Shown here one piece after another: positions 42,077-54,689 of a stretch of DNA of 64,000 nucleotides. The notes beneath the pieces were generated by a model that was not told where the DNA came from, made no database searches, and saw only the letters and a program-made list of their open reading frames with translations. The DNA is taken from assembly GCF_905171765.1 (NCBI RefSeq), contig NC_053390.1, forward strand, positions 209,441,359 through 209,505,358, written 5' to 3'. This DNA is from Bufo bufo. Lineage: Eukaryota; Chordata; Amphibia; Anura; Bufonidae. The position numbers and the translations under genes were made by a program. Within the stretch, counting starts at the first letter, position 1. Every line of letters starts with the position of its first letter.

Positions 42077-45000
42077 GTGAGAAGCTCGTTGTACAACATG
42101 TAAAGAAATGTCCCAACTGCTGAACTCTGTACTAGTATACATGCCGGGAGAAGCGTTAGCAAATGTCTAACCCTTCACCTAAGAAATACAGTTGTCCAAA
42201 TAGTGTTTTTCTTTTTACTCCCCTGCCTCTGTGCTTTGTTGGTTGGTTCATCTCCTTTTCCCTGTCACCATTCACAGTGGACTTTGGGGGTCGATTTATT
42301 ATTACTGTCTTAAATTCAGACAGCTTAAAATTAGATCAGACGAGCAGAAAATGTGCCAAGCCATGCCCCATTTTTTTCTTTGCTACAGGTGCCCCTGCCT
42401 AGACATTTTTCAAAACTAATTAGTGAGGCACAAAAAATGTCAAAAACACATGATAAATTTGGTTTATGGGATGTACTCCAGACTTTTGGTGCATTTAGCT
42501 TAGTAAATCTCCCTTTTATCTTGGCTTTTGATATACAAGCCAAACACTAGTCACATGATTAGGATACATGTTTAAGAGAATGTGTCACCTATCATTTTTT
42601 CTGACACATATCCCTTTTTCTAGTCAGAAAGGGACCTCATTGCCTTCTGTGGGAGAGTTTTCTACGCATGCTCTTGAACCTGTACTGAGGTCATTGTACA
42701 AGGAAAGAATTGATTTAACCATCACCTATTATAAATGGTGGATTCTGTGATACGAGTATAGGACTTTTTCTATCATTGTAATGTTGCCTTTCATGATAAT
42801 GAGATGACTGCTGACGAGTGAGTTCTACAGAACAGGAAGTGTCAGCCTATTAATAGACTTAGTGGCCAGTGGAAAACTGACGGATTGAAGGATTTTCTTT
42901 AAACATAAATTATGACATGGAAAATTATGTTTAACATAAAAAGTTGATATAAGCAATTGATCATTTTCTGATGACGTTTCCTTTTAAAGGGTTATTTATT
43001 TATTTTTTAGCCAATCCCTTTTGTAGTAGTAGTAGTAGTTGTTGTTGTTTTCTTTGTAATCTTTTTTAAATTATGCTCTTATACATTTTCTTGTTAGTAA
43101 TCTAACTTTTCTAGCATACAAGCGTGTTCATGACATATTCGTACAGTAACTGATTATGGGGACACTTTGTGATCATTGTAAAGTCATGGGACTCTTTTAA
43201 CAAGTAAAAAAAAAACTGAGAACCCCTTGAATCTGTGCGCATCTACCTTCATGGAATACGGTCGGCATGCAGTTTTGAACTCTACATATGCCCCAGATAT
43301 ATGCAGCTTTCTGCATATACAATAACCTACATCTGCCAGTGATTCCCATCTTAAAAGAAAAATGTACATATGTGTCAACACTTTTCAGTATAGTTAAAAG
43401 TATACTAGTATACAGTTAATGGAAATCTACAGGTATGTTAGGCATATTCACCCATTTGGGGCCTCTGTCACAGATTTTGTCAAAAATAGTGAAAACCAAA
43501 CTGATCCCATATAGTCAATGGGATCTGTTTGGCTCTGTTCCTGTCATAACGAAGCAGAACAGTGGAAATAAAGAATACTCATGTAAACGAGCCCTTGGAC
43601 TCAAATGTTAAAAAGTGAACAGAGCCTTTTATACTTTCTTCTATTTTCAGTTCATATTTTATCTTATTTTTCATCAGTAGAAATGAATGAATTAATTTTG
43701 TGCATGAGTGATTGTAGCCTATCTTCATAAAGCAGAACATTAAATGGCATCTTTTTCTCCAAACAGAGCCTAGGAAGGATTGACAGGTAAAAGGCGCTGT
43801 GATCAAGGGCATGTTACCTTGTCTCATGAGTCCTTTGCTTTTTGACTGTACCTTTACCTAGTATTGCATAACGTATACCGTATACATTTGCATCTAAGGT
43901 GTATACAAATGTGTGCTGTTTAATACAGACCCGCTGTGGTAATTACTTACCTAATTTCCGCCACTGGGTTGCAGCCCCATTGCTGCTCCTCCGGCTCTGC
44001 AGGTTCCAGGTCTCCCTGCTTTAGCATCCAGTGTGACGTTAGAAAATGTAACCCCTGCAGCCAGGATGTTGACACGGGTAGACCCGGGACCTGCAGAGCC
44101 AGTGGGGCAGCAATGGGGCCGGACCACAGAGTTGAGGATCAGGTAAGTATATTTATCGCTGTCGGTCTGGCCATGCTGGGGGGGTCTGTAAGTAAGGTGA
44201 ACAACCACTTTAAGGAAAGTATTACTTATCATTTAGAAGTTCCATCATCAGTTGTCATTCAGTTACTTGTTGAGCATATGCATCCTTGTATTGAGAATAT
44301 ATATTGGTTGATGACAGGAAGAGAAGGAAAGGAGCACATGTGACACGAAGCACTAGCTCGGAGTTGCATTCTGTGCGTTGCAGCTCTCATTCCATCATGT
44401 GGCTATTAGTAGACTAGAGATACTTTAAATTGTTTCCAAGAATACATTATCCACCATGGTCAGTTGAAACAAAGCCTCCAAGAACAAAGGATTTGTCTCT
44501 TGGTAAATGTATCAAACGTCAGAAATAAAAAGGTTACATATTCCCTTAGGTTTCAAAAGCACTTCTAATTGTAGGTAAAATAATACAGAGGAGAATATTC
44601 AGCTTCTTCTTATGGTTTTTCATTATGACCCTGAAATTTTTTAGAATTAAAGCAGAACATGAAAAGTTAACAAGGGCAACCGCTGCATAGAAATGAAACA
44701 AAAAATATAATTTAATATTTCATTATGTAAATGTCTAGAAGAAGTTTAAGACTGGCTGAACTCAAGCCAACTGAAGCTGGGCTAAGGCAGAACTTGTGAC
44801 AGTGAGTAGTCCTGATTTGACAAAAAATTCAAACACCTTGCATTGATCAGCCTGTCCCTTGAAGGAGATTGCCTGAACATTGCATTGCATACATGTGCTA
44901 ACAAATGTTCCACTTAATTTTCACACCAAGACAGTTCTCCACTTTTTTTCCTTGGCCATCCGATAAAATTGAGAATTTAAGATTGCCTTCTTAATTTTAA

Positions 45001-45129
45001 AAAGTCAATGAACTTGGCCTCATCGCACTTCTCACACTCTATTCCAACACTTAGGATTACTCACCTGAGTTTGTGAATCTCTGCCTCTCTGAACTTGAAA
45101 ACTTAAAGTGATTAACCTGAGATTGACAA
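42077..45129 (+). other. IFT81 intron, mostly unassigned
   Basis: First 3 kb of the 7.3-kb intron. It holds a short (AGT)n-(TGT)n run at 43023-43050, and a GC-richer inverted pair (TTGCAGCCCCATTGCTGCTC 43971-43990 with GGGGCAGCAATGGGGCC 44103-44119, plus CTGCAGG blocks) that looks like a foldback element of about 43930-44220. No exon. Confidence 0.4.
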
Positions 45130-46530
45130 AGAATAAACAACTAGTGGTGCTTGGTTAATGAACACACAACCAAGGGTGTGCATCCTTTATTTTGGGTTAT
45201 GCAGCAGGCTGCCACTCTGGCATGGTAAGTCATACAGATGATGGATATCCTCCTGAGGTATGTCATTCCAAGGTCTTTCAACTTGGACCCATAGTTCAGC
45301 AAAGATGTTTGTTGGCTGTTGTGTATGGGAGATCCATCTCCCCATCCAGTCTCAGACATTCTTTATTGGGGAGAGATCTGGCAGTGAAGCTAGCCTGGAA
45401 TGCTGCTGGATACAATGAAGAGTGCATTGTGGATGCAGGCCAAATGTATTTAACTGAGTCAAAAAAAGCATAAAGACTCTGGGCGATCACTGTTCCCTGC
45501 ATGAATACCTTATGGGAACAGCCATAGTAGCTAATGATGCCCCACTCCATGGCACCTGATGTTGGTCCTATGTGTCTCTACTCTGTGCAGAATGGCAGTA
45601 GGTGCTGTCCAGCCCTCCAGTGAATTTTGATGCCGCCATAATTAGTACAAAGGCAGAACCTGCTTTCATCACTAAACATTATTTATCTCCAAAGGGGCGA
45701 TCATAAGAGGTCAGTGGCAAACAAGCAAGTGGAGTTCGTGAATGCAGTCCTTCTTCAAGTAGATAGTTTCTTATTGTTTAAAGGAGTTGTCCTGGTTCAG
45801 CTCTGAACCCGGACATACCCATATTTTCACCCAGGCAGCCCCCCTGATGTTAGCATCGGAGCCTCTCATGCTCCGATGCGCTCTCTTAGCCGAGGGCACG
45901 GGCTCTTTTGTTTACAATAGCACACTGCCGGGCTGAGGCTTCTGCCCGGCAGTGTGTTCGGTGACGTCACCGGCTCTGATGGGCGTGCTTTAGCGCTGCC
46001 CTAGCTGTTTTACTGGCTAGGGCAGCGCAAAGGCCCGTCGATCAATGCCGGTGACGTCACCGGGCTTCCTGGCAGCCCCATGGAGAGCCCAGTACGTCAC
46101 CGGAACTCTTAAAAATGCCTTTGCCTTGCGCGATTTAGCGCAGGGCAAAGGAGAGCATCGGAGCATGAACTGCTCCGATGCTCAAGTCAGGGGGGCTGCC
46201 TGGGTGAAAATTTAGTTTTGTCCGGGTTCAGAGTTCTGTCCTTTGAGTTACAGCAACTCTTCTTATATGTTGACCTTGGCTTGCATCTGTCTTTCTTGAC
46301 CGTCTAGAACATCTCTATATGTGTTAGTGCCCTCCTCTGGCCACTGTCAACACCTCCAATGCACTACAGAAACTTCTCCTCCAACTCTTTCCAAGATTTG
46401 ACAGATGGACCATCCAGCTTCTTGAAGTCCCCATATTTGGCCCTTTTAAAAGTCTGTTAATTGCACACATGTGCACACCTTCATCTAGCAGGCTTGGTGA
46501 ACAGTTCAACAACACCTAATCAACATTCCT
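45130..46530 (-). pseudogene. Degenerate TCB/Tc1-type transposase, antisense, split by a MITE
   Basis: On the minus strand 46540-46260 gives an HTH-like start (GQIWGLQEAGWSICQILERV) and 45780-45190 gives late parts (SLPDLSPIKNVWDWMGRWIS-like, then WVQVERPWNDIPQEDIHHLYD), with many stops and shifts. PDLSPI(E)NVWD and IPQEDI are hallmarks of one Tc1 branch. Its final Glu also appears as Lys (SPIKNV). The 45778-46247 MITE sits between the two parts. Termini not found. Confidence 0.65.
45778..46247. mobile_element. ~470-bp T2/Kolobok-like foldback MITE inside the old Tc1
   Basis: The left end TTAAAGGAGTTGTCCTGG and the right end (reverse-complemented) CAAAGGACAGAACTCTGAAC are worn inverted repeats. 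The arms CTGAACCCGGAC, TTTTCACCCAGGCAGCC and GGTGACGTCACCGG pair well. TTAA is present on the left; the right has TTGA. It separates two parts of one transposase relic, so it is younger than that element. Confidence 0.7.
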
Positions 46531-46539
46531 GTAAGAGAG

Positions 46540-46806
46540 AAGACAAAAAACAACAGTGCTGTCAGACAAAAAACAACAGTGCTGTCAGACAAAAAGCAAC
46601 AGTGCTGTCAGACAAAAAAACAACAGTGCTGTCAGACAAAAAAACAACAGTGCTGTCAGACAAAAAACAACAGTGATGTCAGACAAAAAACAACAGTGAT
46701 GTCAGACAAAAAACAACAGTGATGTCAGACAAAAAGCAACAGTGCTGTCAGACAAAAAACAACAGTGATGTCAGACAAAAAACAACAGTGATGTCAGACA
46801 AAAATT
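46540..46806. repeat. 23-bp minisatellite, about 11 copies
   Basis: Unit GTCAGACAAAAAACAACAGT plus GCT or GAT, with unit length changing by one or two bases in the A-run. Two sub-variants (AGTGCTGTC and AGTGATGTC) form blocks. An ORF over the left part is a repeat artefact. A (GACA)n run follows at 46858-46883. Confidence 0.92.
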
Positions 46807-46883
46807 CTGTTGATCATCTGTATCTAAAGTAAGGATCTTGGAACTTTGACTTCTACATGTGACAGATAGACAGACAGACAGAC

Positions 46884-48554
46884 ACCATATAAATACAACT
46901 GCAACCGCCTTATGCCCCAGATCCATATAATGATATGATCCAGTTGAAATAAAAAGCTGACATTCCTGTCAGTTAGCTTTTGTGGCATAATTGGCTTTCT
47001 ACAGTACAGACCACTACACACATTACATTGGAACTAGTCTTTAAAGTGAACCTAAGCCTTTGATTAACATGGATATGTAGTTGTCAAACACAGAAGACGT
47101 ATAGCATTTCTTGATTAGTGTTCTTATCCGTGCTGCTCTACACTCTATACTGTTCACTGCTCCCACTGAAGTGAATGGGATCAGTACTTCAGTTACCAGG
47201 TTTGTCTGCTACATAATAGATGAAGCTGTGTAGTTCTGGCGCCAAAGCTGCAACAGCTAATCGGCAGGGGCACATGGTGTTGGCCCCCACTGATCTGATG
47301 CTAATGCCCTATCCTGTGGACAGGCCACCAATATCAAAATTCTGAATAACCTCTTTAGGGTGACAAATCCTCTTCAATGAGCCAATCTTAGCTTACTTTA
47401 ACATGACGTAAAACGGAGTATTCTAACTTTCGTAACATGGGAACCTTTTGTACAGATGGGAAAGTTCACGACGGACGCTATAGGTTAAATGTTTTGCCAG
47501 GGGCCTACTCGCAGTCTTGTCGTCTTGAAAGCACAGTCAAAGCAGTAACAGCGGAAGGCTTCCAAAGTGTACTTGTCTTGACAAGCTATGAGCTCAGGAT
47601 TTCATGTTATATCTTGTACACAACTGTATAAAATATATTCTTTCTCATTCTTGTACCAGTCATGTTTACCTCGGTATGGAGAATGAAAGGCTTTGGAGAG
47701 GAGCCATCACAAACATGCTTTAGAGTTAGGACAGGATACGCGCTGAAGATTCTACATTCTGTTTTCAGCTGACAGCCCATGTCACTTGCATAGGACATTA
47801 ATAGAATGTTGTTCATTTGTTTTATCCCTAGATAACTATTTTTAATAGGAACTGTTCTTCTGTCTATTTATATTGCCTGATATCATTTATAAAAGTTAAG
47901 GAAGAATAAGCAACGACAACTAACTGTACGTTCTGTCCTGCTGAAAATCCACAGCAGAAGAGATTTCCTGTTAACACGATTTTTTCCTTATAATTATGCC
48001 AGCACTTTAACTGGGAATGAATATAGGGTTGGAGAAAAGATCAGAACGTGTTTTTTCCCATCTTGTAACATTTTAAGCTTCTGTTTTTCAGCTTGATTCC
48101 TTAACTGGTTTGTCTAAGAGATGTACCGTACATGTGCCCTGTGGTATATGGACACTATTCCTTGGTCAGCCTCTAACTGTTCCCTTGCCGCTTTACTGTT
48201 CTACCCACAGTTTAGTTTATCAATGTTAGCCACCAAAATTGCTGTTTCCTACAATCAAGATGATCAGTCTCAAATAAACCGATATAACAGTACATGATAA
48301 TTAAAAAGTATAGCTCAGAAAAATATAAAGCCATAATCATATGTACATTTATTTATGGTGAGTGAAGTAAAATAAGAATCCATAATAGAATGACTATTTT
48401 CCAGCTTGTTGATATTTTTCCCAAAATGGCACAGAAAAAAAAAAATCTAACTTTTTTGTGGAATAAAAAAAACAATATCATAGAGCTACATTCATGGCTG
48501 TTGAAATGGGAGGCAAAAGCAGAATGAGAAATTCTTCTAGTTACTAGAACACCC
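46884..48554 (+). other. IFT81 intron, mostly unassigned
   Basis: A TTAAAGTGAACCTAAGCC start at 47041 and AATAACCTCTTTAGGG at about 47346 may be a worn TTAA-type MITE. The rest is AT-rich, without exon or RNA gene. Confidence 0.4.
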
Positions 48555-48559
48555 AAATT

Positions 48560-48730
48560 AGGCTAGTTTCACACTAGCGTTAAACGCTTAAGTCAGAGTA
48601 ACAGTGTCCCGAAGTTCATTGTATCCAGCATTGCCGGAAGGGGCCGGAGGACCACCAGGCCCCATTGACCATAATGGGACCCAGTGGGGATCCAGCCTGT
48701 TTCCGACATTAGCACCAGGATTCTGCCGGA
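48560..48730. mobile_element. Partial MITE with GGCTAGTTTCACACTAGCG end
   Basis: Begins TAGGCTAGTTTCACACTAGC, the same terminus family as 1611, 14711, 53519 and 56151. The other end is not clear; the interior has GGACCACCAGGCCCCATTGA. Confidence 0.55.
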
Positions 48731-48954
48731 CAAAAGACAGCTTGCAGTGATTCTTCTATGAAATGTTAGTCAGTGCAGAGAAATAACTGGAGATCGTTGA
48801 AATTGTTTTCAATGCCTTTTGGGAACGTATAAGGAAGATAATAAGACTGCTAGCCAGGTCTCTGTAGTGCGAGTGACTTACTCTTCTGTGCAGATATATA
48901 TCAGTCTTTATGCTTGGTATTTTTAAATGCTGTAAGTTACTTGTATTTTGATAT

Positions 48955-49125
48955 AGGGGAGATTTAACAAAGCTGGTGTAAAGGAAAACTGGCTTAGTTC
49001 CTCATAGCAACCAATCAGATTCCACCATTCATTTTTCAGAGTTCTTTTGGAAAATGAATGCAGGAATCTGATTTGTTGATGTGGGCAACTAAGCCAGTTT
49101 TCCTTTACAACAGTTTCCCCCATAG
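48955..49125. mobile_element. ~170-bp MITE with GGGGAGATTTAACAAA ends
   Basis: The left TAGGGGAGATTTAACAAAGC and AAAGGAAAACTGGCTTAGTT pair with the right AACTAAGCCAGTTTTCCTTT and GTTTCCCCCATAG, and the centre (CAATCAGATTCC/GAATCTGATTTG) also pairs. It lies about 270 bp before exon 8. Confidence 0.75.
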
Positions 49126-49393
49126 TGTGCCCTTTGCACCATAATATGGACCTTCTTGATACCACCCTGCTTTTACCACTAGGGTGTCCAGATATCTGGC
49201 TTCAGAGCGGACAGTCCATTTCCCTGGCTCCCTGTCCTTCATCCAGCGCAAGGCCTGCACAGACGCTGGGGGGCTCTCCTATCCTGTGGCTCCACCCCCA
49301 GACAGCAGCATTACGCTGATTGTCCGGTTTGGTAGAAATAAAACAGGCAGGTTACATATCCTCTCTAACTTTTTACATTTTCTTCTTTTGTAG

Positions 49394-49543
49394 TTTAAAC
49401 GTTATGTTAGCAAACTTCGGGGGAAAAGCTTGGTCTTCAAGAAAAAGAGGCAAGAGTTAGCAGAATTCACAGCAGAATATGGTGTTCTACAAAGAACAGA
49501 GCAGGTCCTAAAGCAACGCCATGACAGCATCCAGCAGCAACTG
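49394..49543 (+). CDS. IFT81: IFT81 exon 8 of 11 in window
   Basis: Fifty codons, [18 protein letters not shown] through [10 protein letters not shown], after acceptor tcttcttttgtag and before donor gtaagg, phase 0. It corresponds to human [20 protein letters not shown]...RHENIQQQL. It follows a 7.3-kb intron containing a degenerate Tc1, MITEs and a 23-bp minisatellite. Confidence 0.95.
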
Positions 49544-49845
49544 GTAAGGTGGAGATTCTCTACAGTACAGGCATTAACCTAGCTTCCTTTGAAATTGCTG
49601 TTTTCATTCTTCTCGTCAATGTCATTATAATTGTAAACTAAATAGACAGAATATTACACATTTTAGCAGTAGTATTTTAATATGATGATAATATAAAAAA
49701 TGGCATAAATAAAGTAAAACTAGCTTTAGTATTTTAATATGATGATAATAGTGATAAAAGGACGTGAACAGAATGAGACAAAAACAGGAAGTATGTTTAT
49801 TTCTTATTCATAACTTCTGTTATACATGACAATCTTGCCCTATAA

Positions 49846-50262
49846 TTAAAGGTGTTGTCCGAGCTTAGGTCAAAATGGGGCTCAGGCACTGGATGGTGTA
49901 AAATGACATGCCTATTGAGTTGCCGACATACTCCAACACCACTGTTCCGGTCTTCCCTGACGGTCTTTGTTTGCAAGGCTCCATTACTGACATCACATCT
50001 ACAACATGTGACTACTGGAGCCAATTACAGTGCTATACTCAACAGTGTTCCTTTCAGGCCAGTGATCGGCTGCAGCGCTCACATGTTGTGGACGTTACAT
50101 CAGCGCTGCAGCCCTGTAAACAAAGAATTAAGGGGATGACCAGAAGAGTGGCGTTGGATTGGGCATGTGGGCGATCCAACAGGTAAGTAATCCTTATTTT
50201 GTTATTTTAGGCCATCCAGTGTCTGTGGCCCACCTTTTGCTTATCTCGGGCAACACCTTTAA
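49846..50262. mobile_element. 417-bp T2/Kolobok-type MITE
   Basis: Begins TTAAAGGTGTTGTCCGAGCT and ends CTCGGGCAACACCTTTAA with TTAA at both edges. Inner arms near ACATGTGACTACTGG and CACATGTTGTGGACG are partly inverted. It lies in the intron after exon 8. Confidence 0.78.
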
Positions 50263-51487
50263 AGGTTCACACTTGCTTTAGTTCTCCTGTGTAGGGTTTG
50301 GTGTATTTTGATGTTATAGTTTAGCATGCTGCAGGAAAAAAATGGATACCTGATGAACCCACTATTAGTCAGCTGAGGTAAAAAAAAAAATTATAAAAAT
50401 AAAATAAAAAATGTAGGCTGTGACACCGATATGAACAGCCGATAATGCTCACTGTATAATGAGCAGCAGAGATGAGTTCTGCTAATAACAATATGTGTGA
50501 AAACCTATAACAGCATGCATGTTTTGGAGCAGAATTAAACAGATTTTGCAGCGCTCTTTGCATATAGAGATATCCGCATTAATCTTCAGGCAGAAAGGAA
50601 ATATGTGAAATAATATCTTGTGCAAACAAAGCTGATCTCATTAGCCATTGCAGTCAAGATAGGAATACATTGTAAAAGTAAATGATTAAATTGTAGAACT
50701 GCTTTGCAGATCATTTCCAATAAAGGTTTCATTGAAAATACATTTTGATCAGCAATGCCTTCTCAACACAAACTCTTCCTATAGTTAGTAGCCTAAGAGA
50801 CTCTGGAATATGTTGACGAGTATTGACATGGATCTTGATTACTTGGTAACTTGTGGAGTGGGTTAGACAAAGTGCATCACTCCAGAGTTGACAAGAAGCC
50901 AAATTTAGCTTCAAATACTGAGATACAGTCAAAGGATTTAGTAAGTCAATTAAAATACCCCCTCTAGAAAAAGAACTATAACTTGATACTATAACGTGGA
51001 AACTTTAGGATTTGGCTATACATGTAGTGCCGTTTTATGGAAATTCCAGCAAATACCATAAATGTATTTATGGTAACAGTTTCGTAAAGAAGTGGTTTGT
51101 GTAGTCTGTGACTGCCTGGAAGGACCTGTCATTGTGGACAAAGCAATTTCTATGTCGCTGGAGATGAGATCTAGTAATAAAATCCCACCAGACACATCTC
51201 AATACCTTTACCATTCTGTAACAATATTTCTTTTTATCAGTTATTTGGAGTAAAATAAGAAGGTGTGGGCGCAGAAGGACATTTGCGTTTTTACTATTTG
51301 CCGATAAATTGCTTTCATCATAAGATGTTAACATGAGAGCAGTACAGAAAAATAATGAAATATAGAAACAATGGCCCACATGCGCTAATATGAGTGCTCC
51401 GAGAATTTACCAAAATTTGAAGTGCACCACATTTCAACACATTTAAGTTTAAAGAAATGATCAGTGCCTGGTCCCACAAAGGGGGGT
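50263..51487 (+). other. IFT81 intron, no feature seen
   Basis: AT-rich intron sequence without clear repeat termini or coding signal. Confidence 0.4.
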
Positions 51488-51745
51488 TACATAGTTAATT
51501 TTACATAGTTAATATGGTTGAAAAAAGACAAACGTCCATCAAGTTCAACCAAGGGATAGGTGGGGACGCAAATCCCAGAAGGAAGTGAGACTCAGATTTC
51601 TACACGTTTTCATAAGCATTTATGTTTTTTACTTTTAAGAATTCGTCTAAACCCTTTTTAAAACTGTCCACTGTTCCTGCTGTGACCACGTCCTGAGGAA
51701 GTCTATTCCACAGCTTCACCGTTCTTACAGTAAAGAAGATTTGGT
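51488..51745 (-). mobile_element. CR1-like LINE 3' fragment, antisense
   Basis: The plus strand reads TACATAGTTAATATGGTTGA, TCCATCAAGTTCAACC and, later, AGTCTATTCCACAGCTTCAC and TTACAGTAAAGAA. This is the same pattern as the 3' part of the CR1-type copy at 20456 (GGCTATTCCATGCATCCACT ... TCAGTAAAGTAATACTT). It is short and 5'-truncated. Confidence 0.7.
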
Positions 51746-52491
51746 GGCTGAATGGAAATGGGTGTCACTTTATGTAAAGGGATGTGACCTTATGTGTGAT
51801 CCATGTTGCACCACAATTCCGGTGTAACATTTGGTCCCAAGCTAAGCCAACCAATAGGTGAAGTAAAGTGAGACAAAAGTGTCTAATTCCTGCACCAGAT
51901 CTATCATCCAACAGGAGCCTCTGTGATCATTTTTGTCCATGTCTAGGCAGACTAAGGTTACGACATCTGTAGGATTAGTAAATCTGCCCCAGTGTCTGGT
52001 AAAAGGAGGTGTCTGTTGTGGTATTGCATGGTAAGTTTGGATCCCCGCAGGCTTGGATATGGCTTGAAAGAGCTCTTTGCATTCCCTTGACAAAACAACT
52101 GAAATGGACATACCCTGGAAAATATATCAAATGCTTCCTATACCCTCCAGATGATTTTGGAAGAATGCTTGCAGGCCTATACCAGCATTAGCTATTGTTA
52201 TGCCATTCTTTGATTACAATTGCCATAAGAGCACGGTTACAGGAGCTATGGACATTATGGGGGGACATTGACAGCACATGCTTGTCCTCTTCTCCAGCTT
52301 GGGCTAAGAACCCTTCATTGTTGGTAATGGTGGGGATCGCAGAGGTCAGCCTGCCCCCCCCCCCCCCATTTTACTTTTAGAATTACTCCTTTATATATGA
52401 TATTCCTAAGATGCAAAAAAGACTTTTCTTATCTACTGTATATGCTGTATACTTTGCGTGTAAAGTGCATTCAATCTTTATTCTTTTGAAG
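51746..52491 (+). other. IFT81 intron with poly-C tract
   Basis: Nothing recognised apart from a run of about 15 C near 52352-52367, which could cause sequencing slippage. Exon 9 follows. Confidence 0.4.
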
Positions 52492-52620
52492 CAAACCATA
52501 GAACAAAAAAGGGGAATATCAGGGTTCAGCGACACCCAGGAAGAACTGGAGAGAGTGTCGGCCTTAAAGAGCGAAGTGGATGAAATGAAGGGACGAACGC
52601 TAGACGACATGTCTAACATG
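52492..52620 (+). CDS. IFT81: IFT81 exon 9 of 11 in window
   Basis: Forty-three codons, [19 protein letters not shown] through LDDMSNM, phase 0, with donor gtaatt. The run [17 protein letters not shown] is identical to human, making this the best-conserved exon in the window. The acceptor (attcttttgaag) has A rather than a pyrimidine at -3 and is weaker than the others, so exon skipping is conceivable; the 129-bp length would keep the frame. Confidence 0.95.
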
Positions 52621-53518
52621 GTAATTCTTTTCATATTGAAAAATTATGCCATTTTCTTGTTGTGTTTCAGGTATATGGCACAGGTTCCTTTTATGCCGGT
52701 TTCCCGAAATTCTTAATTATTTTGAGCTACTACAAGATTTTATTTTACTTTGCAATGTGTTCTGTGAAATCCAACTAAAGTACATCGAACAGAAAAGCAG
52801 GATAGGTCACTATTCTTAGCAGGTATTATGCTGGATCCATAGAGCAGGCAAGGGAGACTGAGGTTTGACTGTGATATATTTATAGATGGCATATTTTTAT
52901 TACTATAGATAGCACAGGCAAGCTTCTAGCCTTTGTCTTTTATATCTAGTTAAAGAACTTTTGACCATGACCAAAAAAAATTCTTCATGGACTAAAAACA
53001 GAGCGTTAAATTAACATAATGTAACTGGAGACCTTGGGGATCATTTAACTAAGGACTGCCAGATTTTGTAAAAAGTCAGCTGATGTAGGCGTAGAGTCAT
53101 AGACCTCCCAATAAATTTGTTGCATCTGCGATGTCTGTGCGCCAGAAACTGGGCCCTATGTCAGTTAGAAACTGACATAGATTTCATTTATAATTTTAGA
53201 ACAGTTTTATGGCGTCACTTTTAGTAAATGGGCAATACCATGGTGGTCCTGCCCATTCTATTAAAATCTGCGCACTTTTAAAGAACATGGCGTCAAAAAG
53301 TGGTAAATTTTTGTGCAAAATGCTTTGTGCCAAAATGTGCAACTTTTGAACACAAGCAAATTTCCATACACGCTTACTAAATTAACTCCATTATGTTTTA
53401 ATACTTGTTGGATTTTGAGTAATAAAATTATGATAAAAGCATAATAATGTGATATGCAGGTCAACTCATGTGAAGATACCAGTATTCTGTGTCTAAGTTT
53501 CCCTTATAAGTGTCTTAG
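52621..53518 (+). other. IFT81 intron, no feature seen
   Basis: Start of the 6.65-kb intron; AT-rich. A GGGGATCATTTAACTAAGGA stretch at 53036 may be a worn MITE end. Confidence 0.35.
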
Positions 53519-53760
53519 TAAGTCTACTTTCACACTGGCGTTTTGGCTTTCCGTTTGTGAGATCCGTTCAGGGCTCTCACAAGAGGTCCAAAACGGAGCA
53601 GTTTTGCCCTAATGCCTTCTGAATGGAAAAGGATCTGCTCAGAATGCATCCGTTTGCCTCCGTTCCGCTTTGGAAAACGTGACTCATTGGAGAAGGCAAC
53701 GCTTTGCCAATCAGCGGAGGTCCAATTCCGATACTACCATAAAATTTGAAGCCTTTTCTG
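53519..53760. mobile_element. MITE fragment related to 1338-1611, opposite orientation
   Basis: Begins AGTCTACTTTCACACTGGCG then GGCTTTCCGTTTGTGAGATC, which is the reverse complement of the end of the 1338-1611 copy. The shared order continues for about 200 bp (CAAAACGGA, AATGCATCCGTT). Confidence 0.7.
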
Positions 53761-54305
53761 CCGATTCAACTTTGTTAGCAGAGGTGCAGTGATCATCTGT
53801 CTGCTTATGAGCCCCATACGAAGTACAGTTCGCTAAACTGTTGTTTTAGACACACGTCTGTTAGCCCCCTAGTTAATTCTGGTGGTGAGCGTCTCTACTA
53901 TAGACTGTGTGCCCGCCCTCATCCACCTTCATAGCCAACATTCACCTCTCACATCAGTGGCACGTGGTGCTCTGTGGTTTCCATGTCGTTTATTCAAAGT
54001 GGTGACATTTTCACCACGTGAACAGTTTACAACTGCCACTCTTGGCCTGAAAGCTAATGATCATCTCTTTTGCAACTCTGATAAATTGCCCCTTTTACCC
54101 ATGACAGTAACGAGAGATATGTGTGCAAGCAGCCTATCGCACACCTTATATACTCACCATGCAAACTTAAAACACGTGAGCTACATGCTGCTGACATCAA
54201 AAGTAGATAGTGGTCATAATAATATGACTCGACTGGGTATAATATTAAAGGATGTGAAAACTGTCACACCATAATGACAGCTACTAAATTATTGTATACA
54301 GCATA

Positions 54306-54504
54306 AGGGCTCATGCACACGTCCATTGCCCTGCCATTCCTGTATTGCGGCCCGCAAACAGCGGGTCCGCAATATAAGGGCACCGGCCGCGTGCACCCCG
54401 CATTACGGATGCGGACCCATTCACATGAATGCAAAAAATACCTGTGCGTTGGGGACCGCAAATTGTGGTCTCCACTGCACACAACGGCTGTATGCATGAG
54501 CCCC
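54306..54504. mobile_element. ~200-bp MITE, AGGGCTCATGCACACG ends
   Basis: AAGGGCTCATGCACACGTCC pairs with GGCTGTATGCATGAGCCCC. CCGCAAACAGCGG and TTGGGGACCGCAAATTG are internal. It is the compact member of the family at 12847 and 32471. Confidence 0.78.
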
Positions 54505-54689
54505 AACACAAAACAGTAACATGGAGAATAGAAGATAGCAGTGAAGAAGAACATAATTAAAGGGTTTGTCCAGAAATGTGACTGCTGTCTTCCAAAAACA
54601 GTGTGATACCTGTCCACAGGATGTTTGTGCCATTGCCACTTGGCTCCATTGAAGTGAATAGGGAAAAGATTCAGTATAAGGGCTCATGC

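Noticed and set aside
43930..44343. 135-codon ORF as a gene
   Set aside because: It lies over a foldback repeat (TTGCAGCCCCATTGCTGCTC and complement) and continues into unrelated intron sequence.
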